Of a stretch of DNA of 46,771 nucleotides, positions 42,160 to 46,771 are shown piece by piece. The notes under the pieces were generated by a model. It saw only the letters and a list, made by a program, of their open reading frames with translations. It did not search any database and was not told the DNA's origin. The stretch spans positions 1-46,771 of the forward strand of contig JAFXVS010000074.1 of NCBI GenBank assembly GCA_017534815.1, read 5' to 3'. The first letter of the stretch is position 1. Each line of letters starts with the position of its first letter. The translations under genes and the position numbers were made by a program. The DNA is from Bacteroidaceae bacterium. Its GTDB lineage: Bacteria > Bacteroidota > Bacteroidia > Bacteroidales > Bacteroidaceae.

Positions 42160-42624
42160 ATGGAAAAGCTTATTGTTAATTCATACGACGAGTTTGCTTC
42201 GCATTTGGGCGAAGTGATTGGTACGAGTGAATGGCTCGAAATCTCTCAGGAACGTATCAACCTTTTTGCTGATGCGACGATTGACCACCAATGGATTCAT
42301 GTGGATCCAGAGCGTGCCAAGGTGGAAAGCCCCTACAAGTCAACGATTGCTCATGGCTATCTGACGCTTTCCCTCTTACCTCATTTGTGGCAGGAACTGA
42401 TTCAAGTGAACAATGTGAAGATGTTGGTCAATTACGGCATGGATCAGATGAAGTTTGGACAGCCCGTCTTGGCTGGTCAGCGTGTACGCCTCACTGCTTC
42501 ATTGCATGAAATTGCCAACATTCGTGGTATCTGCAAGGCGCAGATCAAGTTCAAACTGGAAATTGAGAATCAGAAGAAGCAGGCGCTTGAAGGTCTTGCC
42601 ACCTTCCTGTATTATTTCGAATAA
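42160..42624 (+). CDS. MaoC-like (R)-specific enoyl-CoA hydratase
   Basis: The 154-residue hotdog-fold protein starts at the ATG after the promoter; upstream frame residues overlap the rplS terminator and are not protein-like. The hydratase signature reads INLFADATIDHQWIHVDPERA, holding the Asp and His of the catalytic motif, followed by AHGYLTLSLLPHLW. MaoC-like hydratases act on 2-enoyl-CoA or enoyl-ACP in fatty-acid or related pathways. The gene is monocistronic with its own promoter and terminator, so its pathway is not evident. Confidence 0.88.
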   Translation: MEKLIVNSYDEFASHLGEVIGTSEWLEISQERINLFADATIDHQWIHVDPERAKVESPYKSTIAHGYLTLSLLPHLWQELIQVNNVKMLVNYGMDQMKFGQPVLAGQRVRLTASLHEIANIRGICKAQIKFKLEIENQKKQALEGLATFLYYFE

Positions 42625-42666
42625 CCCATCGACTCTCTCGAGAAGTATCACATTATTATATAATAA

Positions 42667-42700
42667 AGAAGGCGGAACCTCTGTTGAGGCTCCGCCTTTT
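42667..42700. terminator. Bidirectional terminator between MaoC-like and symporter genes
   Basis: AAGGCGGA and TCCGCCTT with inner CCTC/GAGG pairing, A-rich before and TTTT after. It serves the two converging genes. Confidence 0.85.
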
Positions 42701-42714
42701 GGTTGATACTCTCC

Positions 42715-44667
42715 TTACCACAACCAGATGTATAGGATGAGGGTGATGAGGCATACGCTAAGGGCGCCAATGGTGTATCCTCGTGTGGTGGAGAAGAGGG
42801 CAAGGTTCATTTGTAGTGCCTTGGGGTCTTGCTTTGGGCTGGTTGCATTCGAGAACAAAAGCAGGGAACAGGCACCCGTCAAGAAACCAAAGAAGTAGAA
42901 TGCTTGGAAACCGATGTCATCGAGATAGGCAATGATATTATTATCGGGGGTCGCATCGGCTGGTAGTAAGAAAGAACCAATGCTGACGATCAATGCTGCA
43001 ACGATGGACAATGCTGCTACTACAGCAAGCCCTTTGCTCCAATTCACCATCAAGCTTCTACTCAACTTTGGTATGGTCTGAGCTGGGTGTTTCTTCTTGC
43101 TGCTCAACGAGATGGTGACGAAGAGGACGAGAAGAATCATGAAGACATATCCTGCACGGAATTGGAATGGTACATCGGGCAGGAATACTTTGAAGAGCAC
43201 GCCCAATGGGATGGTGAGGATGGTTGTCCAAATGGAAGCCGTTGTGGAGGCGCGTTTCCAGAGAAGTCCGAGTCCGAAGACGATGGCGACACCAGGATAG
43301 ATGAATCCTGAATATTCCTGAATGTATTGGAACGCCTGGTCAAGTTCACCCAGCAGAGGAGTTGCTGCGACAACCGCGATGATAAGCGCAAGGATAGCTG
43401 ATAAACGTCCTATGGTTACCAATTTCTTGTCGGATGCATCAGGGTTGATGTATTTTCGGTAGATGTCAATGGTGAAGATGGTGGAAGTACTGTTAAGCAT
43501 CGATCCCAAAGAGGAAACGACGGCTGCAGTCAGTGCCACAAATCCAAGTCCTTTGATACCTGTGGGTATGAAGTTTTTGAGGAACCAAGGATAAGCCTCA
43601 TCTGACACATTGATGGCATCTTGTATGTTGGTTTCACCATATTGGATGATGTAGAATGTACATAAACCAGGAATGAGGACGATAAATGGAATGATGAGTT
43701 TCAGAAAACCTGCAAAGAGGAAACCCTTTTGCGCCTCATGGATGCTGTATGCCGCCAATCCTTTTTGGGTGATATATTGGTTAAATCCCCAGTAGCAGAT
43801 GTTAGTCAGCCAAAGTCCACCTACGATTGCTGCGATACCAGGCACATTGTCGAATGCCGATGGATTGCGACTTTCCTGAATGATGAGGTGGAAATGGGGG
43901 TCTTTGGCGTATTCTCGGTCAATGGTGAAATAGTAGAGGCGCTCCAAACCTTCCGAGAAAGTTCCATTTTCTCCTGCTATAGCATTCAGGGCGTAATAGG
44001 CGGTGGCAAGTCCACCACCAATGATGAAGATAACTTGCATAATGTCTGTCCATGCAACCGATGTCATACCTCCGTGGATGGAATAGAGACCCGCAATGAC
44101 GAACAGTGCAATGATGATGATCATACGTACGGATATGGTGAACAATCCTGTGTCAAGAATCAAACCTTGAAAGCCCATGAGCTGTTCGATGGCTAAGGCT
44201 CCCAACCAAGCTACAGAAGTGAGGTTGATGAAGATGTAGAGGAACAGCCAGAAGATGGAGAAGGAGAGACCGACGCCATTGTTGTAGCGGTTGCGCAGGA
44301 ATTGCGGCATGGTGAAGATGCGCTGATCCATCATGATGGGCATCAAGAACTTGCCGATAATAAGCAAGGTAACGGCAGCCATAAGCTCGTAGGCAGCGAT
44401 GGCGATACCGTCAGCATAGCCCGTACCTGCCATACCGATGAATTGCTCGGCCGAGATGTTGGCTGCGATGAGCGATGCTCCCACTGCCCACCACGTCAGG
44501 GTGTTGCCAGCCAGAAAATAGTCAGTAGTGTTCTTGGTCTCTCTGTTATAACTGAGAAAGATGCCAAGGCTAATCAGCATGACAATATAAGTGAAAATGA
44601 TGACGTAGTCAATGGACTCCAATCCGCTTTGACCTAACGCCTCAGTAAGACTCATTTGTGTGTTCAT
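42715..44667 (-). CDS. Sodium/solute symporter family (SSS) transporter
   Basis: An integral membrane protein of 650 residues with about 14 helices. The first part has SIDYVIIFTYIVMLISLGIFLSY and TTDYFLAGNTLTWWAVGASLIAANISAEQFIGMAGTGY, the classic SSS opening with the sodium-site helix. Later SSS features are FTMPQFLRNRY, GGMTSVAWTDIMQ and AAVVSSLGSMLNSTSTIFTIDIYRKY, followed by extra C-terminal helices. The sequence is closest in style to sugar (SGLT-like) members, so a monosaccharide or related solute is plausible, but the substrate is not proven. Confidence 0.9.
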   Translation of the reverse strand: MNTQMSLTEALGQSGLESIDYVIIFTYIVMLISLGIFLSYNRETKNTTDYFLAGNTLTWWAVGASLIAANISAEQFIGMAGTGYADGIAIAAYELMAAVTLLIIGKFLMPIMMDQRIFTMPQFLRNRYNNGVGLSFSIFWLFLYIFINLTSVAWLGALAIEQLMGFQGLILDTGLFTISVRMIIIIALFVIAGLYSIHGGMTSVAWTDIMQVIFIIGGGLATAYYALNAIAGENGTFSEGLERLYYFTIDREYAKDPHFHLIIQESRNPSAFDNVPGIAAIVGGLWLTNICYWGFNQYITQKGLAAYSIHEAQKGFLFAGFLKLIIPFIVLIPGLCTFYIIQYGETNIQDAINVSDEAYPWFLKNFIPTGIKGLGFVALTAAVVSSLGSMLNSTSTIFTIDIYRKYINPDASDKKLVTIGRLSAILALIIAVVAATPLLGELDQAFQYIQEYSGFIYPGVAIVFGLGLLWKRASTTASIWTTILTIPLGVLFKVFLPDVPFQFRAGYVFMILLVLFVTISLSSKKKHPAQTIPKLSRSLMVNWSKGLAVVAALSIVAALIVSIGSFLLPADATPDNNIIAYLDDIGFQAFYFFGFLTGACSLLLFSNATSPKQDPKALQMNLALFSTTRGYTIGALSVCLITLILYIWLW

Positions 44668-44716
44668 AATGATAGATGTGTTAGTTTTATACCAATATGA
44701 TTGTGTTGAGGAGTTG

Positions 44717-44724
44717 CAAAAGTA
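44717..44724 (-). promoter_or_regulatory. -7 box of the symporter gene
   Basis: Minus-strand TACTTTTG, matching TAnnTTTG, followed by CAAC. The leader is about 45 bases. Confidence 0.55.
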
Positions 44725-44789
44725 GTAATAATAGTTTGAAAAGAAAAGTTTTTCGTAGTATTTTTTTGCAAATAGCCCTAAAATGGGTA

Positions 44790-44830
44790 AAAAAAAGACT
44801 CCTAACGAAACTTTTTGTTTGTTAGAAGTC
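44790..44830 (-). terminator. Terminator of the tRNA-Phe transcript
   Basis: On the minus strand GACTTCTAAC pairs with GTTAGGAGTC with one mismatch, followed by a run of seven T. It begins eight bases after the tRNA. Confidence 0.8.
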
Positions 44831-44838
44831 CTTTATAG

Positions 44839-44911
44839 TGGTACCACCAGGATTCGAACCGGGGACACACGGATTTTCAGTCCGATGCTCTACCAACTGA
44901 GCTATGGCACC
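44839..44911 (-). tRNA. tRNA-Phe (anticodon GAA)
   Basis: Cloverleaf on the minus strand: acceptor GGTGCCA/TGGTACC (one G-U), D arm GCTC...GAGC, anticodon loop CTGAAAA with GAA, T loop TTCGAAT. The discriminator is A and CCA is not encoded (CTA follows). Position 27-43 is T-T, and the middle pair of the T stem is C-T. Confidence 0.95.
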
Positions 44912-44934
44912 AACGTGCTTTTGAATTGCGAGTG

Positions 44935-44942
44935 CAAAGGTA
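44935..44942 (-). promoter_or_regulatory. -7 box of tRNA-Phe
   Basis: Minus-strand TACCTTTG followed by CACTC, 24 bases upstream of the tRNA 5' end. Confidence 0.7.
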
Positions 44943-44968
44943 CGCCTTTTTTTCGTACTGGCAAAACT

Positions 44969-45011
44969 TTTCCGCACTTTTTTCGTGAAAGGGGTGAAAA
45001 AAGTGCGGAAA
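44969..45011. terminator. Strong hairpin, probable terminator of the paaK-ACT transcript
   Basis: TTTCCGCACTTTTTTC is perfectly inverted as GAAAAAAGTGCGGAAA around an 11-base loop. It lies about 50 bases past the ACT gene's stop on the minus strand. Confidence 0.75.
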
Positions 45012-45062
45012 TAGTATGGATAAGACTTATAGATCCTATAGTAATTATAGTTCCTGTAAGAA

Positions 45063-45488
45063 TTATAAGCTCTTGAAGTCGGCCTCGGTCATGAACGTCA
45101 GTTTGTTCAACATGATGGTTTCCTTGGCCTTTTCGCTTTGGTCGGCACGGAAGACGAGTACGCCCTTACCCTGCCACAAGAAAGAGTAGAGGTAGAGGAT
45201 GCTCACTCCTGCAGCGGAGATCTCCTTGATGGCTTCAGCTGCACGACCAGGCTGGTCGTCGATGCTGAGTGCAAACACGTCAGAGAGTTGGACGTTGATA
45301 CCAGCGTCTTTCAGTATGAGATAAGCCTGAGCAGGATTGTCACACAGCACACGATAGATGCCGTAATCCTTGGTGTCGGCCACTGTGGAGGCAATGATTT
45401 GTATGCCTGCCTTGCTGAGCAGGTCGAGAACCTTGATGAGGGTGCCTCCCTTGTTCTCGATGAAGATGGATAGTTGTTTGATTGTCAT
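45063..45488 (-). CDS. Tandem ACT-domain protein
   Basis: The 141-residue protein contains two ACT folds: KQLSIFIENKGGTLIKVLDLLSKAGIQIIAS (about 3-33) and FALSIDDQPGRAAEAIKEISAAGVSILYLYSF (about 73-104). ACT domains bind amino acids as regulatory ligands. In Bacteroidetes and other anaerobes a gene of this type commonly follows phenylacetate-CoA ligase and indolepyruvate oxidoreductase genes, as here with paaK 46 bases upstream. It may sense aromatic or branched-chain amino acids. Intergenic TATAGTTCCT-type repeats flank it on both sides. Confidence 0.88.
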   Translation of the reverse strand: MTIKQLSIFIENKGGTLIKVLDLLSKAGIQIIASTVADTKDYGIYRVLCDNPAQAYLILKDAGINVQLSDVFALSIDDQPGRAAEAIKEISAAGVSILYLYSFLWQGKGVLVFRADQSEKAKETIMLNKLTFMTEADFKSL

Positions 45489-45534
45489 AAAGCTTTATTT
45501 TATAGGAACTATAGCTACATAGATTCTACAGAAC

Positions 45535-46771
45535 TTATTGATAAACTTTTCTCTTATCGACCACTCTCACGGCTTTGCCTTCGCTGACAGGTAGGGAGCC
45601 TTTGGGCACGAGTTTAACATGAGGGGTAAGAAGGATCTCGTCCTTCAGACGACGCTTGATTTCCTTCTGTAAAGCGATGAGACGCTGATAGTCATCTGTG
45701 AAGAGCTCTTCAAGTTCCACTTCCACAGTCATGTTGTCGTTGTTCTCGTCGGTGGTGAGGGTGATGAGGTAGTTGTTGGCGAGTTCCTTAAACTGCATGA
45801 GAATCTTCTCAATCTGGATGGGGAAGATGTTCACGCCACGCAGCACCATCATGTCGTCTGAGCGACCGCGCATACGGTCTAGACGTATATGGTTGCGTCC
45901 GCAAGGACAGGTGTGACCCAGCACACGTGTGAGATCTCTGGTACGATAGCGGAGCAATGGCATGGCCTCACGACAGAGTGTGGTGAGCACCAATTCACCG
46001 ATTTCGCCTTCTGGCACAGGTTCGAGCGTTTCGGGATTAACGATTTCCACGATATAATAGTCTTCCCAGAAATGGAGACCATTCTGCTCTGGACATTCAA
46101 AACCTACACCAGGACCACACATCTCACTCATGCCAAATGAGTTGTATGCTTTCACGCCCATCATCTGCTCGATACGCTGGCGCTGCTCTTCTGAATGAGG
46201 CTCAGCACCAATAGCCAGTACCTTCAGTTTGGTGTCGCGGCGTGGGTCAACGCCTTCTTCCTGCATCACCTCATAGAGGCGGGTCACATAACTGGGCACA
46301 GCGTGGATGGCTGTGGTGCCGAAGTCCTTAATAAATTTGATTTGGCGCAGGGAGTTGCCTGCTGCAGCTGGGACTGTGAGCATACCCAGCTTCTCGGCAC
46401 CATACTGAAAGCCAAGACCTCCAGTGAACATGCCATAGCCTGAAGAATTTTGGAATACGTCGTCAGGACGCAGACCCACCATCCAAAGGTTACGTGCCAC
46501 CTGATTGGCCCATTCGTCAAGGTCTTTCTGTGTGTGGAGAATGACGGTCGGATTGCCTGTCGTTCCTGATGAGGAGTGCAGGCGCACACACTGACGGAGG
46601 GGCACACTGGCAATGCCGAACGGATAGGTGTCACGTAGGTCTTGCTTGGTGGTGAAAGGAATTTTGCGGACATCGTCGAGGGTCTTGATATCCTCAGGCT
46701 TCAGTCCAATCTCGTCAAAACGTTTCTTGTAGAACGGTGAGTTCATACAATGCTTCACCGTTGCCTGCAAC
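45535..46771 (-). CDS. paaK: Phenylacetate-CoA ligase (AMP-forming), N-terminus outside window
   Basis: The enzyme activates phenylacetate or related aryl acids to CoA thioesters. The frame is open to the window edge; relatives have about 20 more N-terminal residues, matching the missing part. Visible motifs are VKHCMNSPFYKKRF, PFTTKQDLRDTYPFG, the ATP-binding loop LHSSSGTTGNPTV, NSFGMSEMCGPGVGFEC, LRYRTRDLTRV and GRSDDMMVLRGVNIFPIQIE, plus a C-terminal Lys region (SEGKAVRVVDKRKVY). With the ACT protein downstream, it probably works with 2-oxoacid (indolepyruvate-type) ferredoxin oxidoreductases in aromatic amino-acid metabolism; those genes would lie beyond the window. Confidence 0.93.
   Translation of the reverse strand, partial: LQATVKHCMNSPFYKKRFDEIGLKPEDIKTLDDVRKIPFTTKQDLRDTYPFGIASVPLRQCVRLHSSSGTTGNPTVILHTQKDLDEWANQVARNLWMVGLRPDDVFQNSSGYGMFTGGLGFQYGAEKLGMLTVPAAAGNSLRQIKFIKDFGTTAIHAVPSYVTRLYEVMQEEGVDPRRDTKLKVLAIGAEPHSEEQRQRIEQMMGVKAYNSFGMSEMCGPGVGFECPEQNGLHFWEDYYIVEIVNPETLEPVPEGEIGELVLTTLCREAMPLLRYRTRDLTRVLGHTCPCGRNHIRLDRMRGRSDDMMVLRGVNIFPIQIEKILMQFKELANNYLITLTTDENNDNMTVEVELEELFTDDYQRLIALQKEIKRRLKDEILLTPHVKLVPKGSLPVSEGKAVRVVDKRKVYQ

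Noticed and set aside
44783-45076. 97-residue frame reading GTTRIRTGDTRIFSP...
   Set aside because: It is a translation of the antisense of tRNA-Phe, a well-known spurious gene prediction.

Overview
This 46.8-kb window looks like chromosome from a Bacteroidota bacterium, most likely order Bacteroidales and plausibly a Prevotellaceae member. At least 14 intergenic sites carry the Bacteroidetes-type -7 box TAnnTTTG, usually as TACCTTTG(C). Shine-Dalgarno sequences are weak or absent. Several secreted proteins end in a DLQGR-type C-terminal module. The gene content also fits: a Bacteroidetes-style inositol-3-phosphate synthase, GH97 and GH3 enzymes, an OprO/P-like porin and a phenylacetate-CoA ligase/ACT pair. 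The genus is inference; nothing here identifies a species.

Layout. (1) 1-14408 encodes three adjacent secreted proteins on the + strand: the tail of one, then 1510-aa and 3140-aa multidomain surface proteins built from InlB-like, cohesin-like, PKD, CARDB, Calx-beta and Ig-like modules. The first giant carries a dockerin-like module. The second has a lipase-type alpha/beta hydrolase embedded in its middle, in locally AT-rich DNA. (2) 14409-14900 is intergenic, with a terminator and a compound palindrome. (3) 14903-22323 is housekeeping, all on the + strand: a GH3 lipoprotein, folP-cdaA-murF, a Lys/Glu/Pro-rich secreted protein and a flavin-bearing lipoprotein reductase. (4) 22338-28700 is mostly on the - strand: a thioesterase, then a five-gene operon (polyprenol-P-sugar synthase, dihydroorotase, free-standing MetH reactivation domain, membrane metallophosphoesterase, PlsC). 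A BASS-family transporter lies on the + strand between them. (5) 28894-30775: inositol-3-phosphate synthase and an acidic lipoprotein.

(6) 30817-33644 is the most unusual part: a lone VirE/VapE-type ATPase gene whose two flanks (about 0.8 kb each) are packed with nested palindromes, GTGAGGTGTT-type repeats, three arrays with a 22-bp (once 21-bp) period, and a 31-bp imperfect direct repeat present once on each side. It looks like a compact mobile or replicon-derived cassette. (7) 33688-41357: a MATE transporter, an OprO/P-like porin, a divergent uxuA-uxuB hexuronate pair and a GH97 glycosidase with a retaining-type nucleophile. (8) 41484-46771: ribosomal protein L19 with a structured leader, a MaoC hydratase, a sodium/solute symporter, tRNA-Phe, an ACT-domain protein and the phenylacetate-CoA ligase, which runs off the end of the window.

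Together, regions 3-5 and 8 supply core metabolism: folate, c-di-AMP, peptidoglycan, pyrimidine, phospholipid, B12-methionine and translation. Regions 1 and 7 handle surface binding and carbohydrate use.
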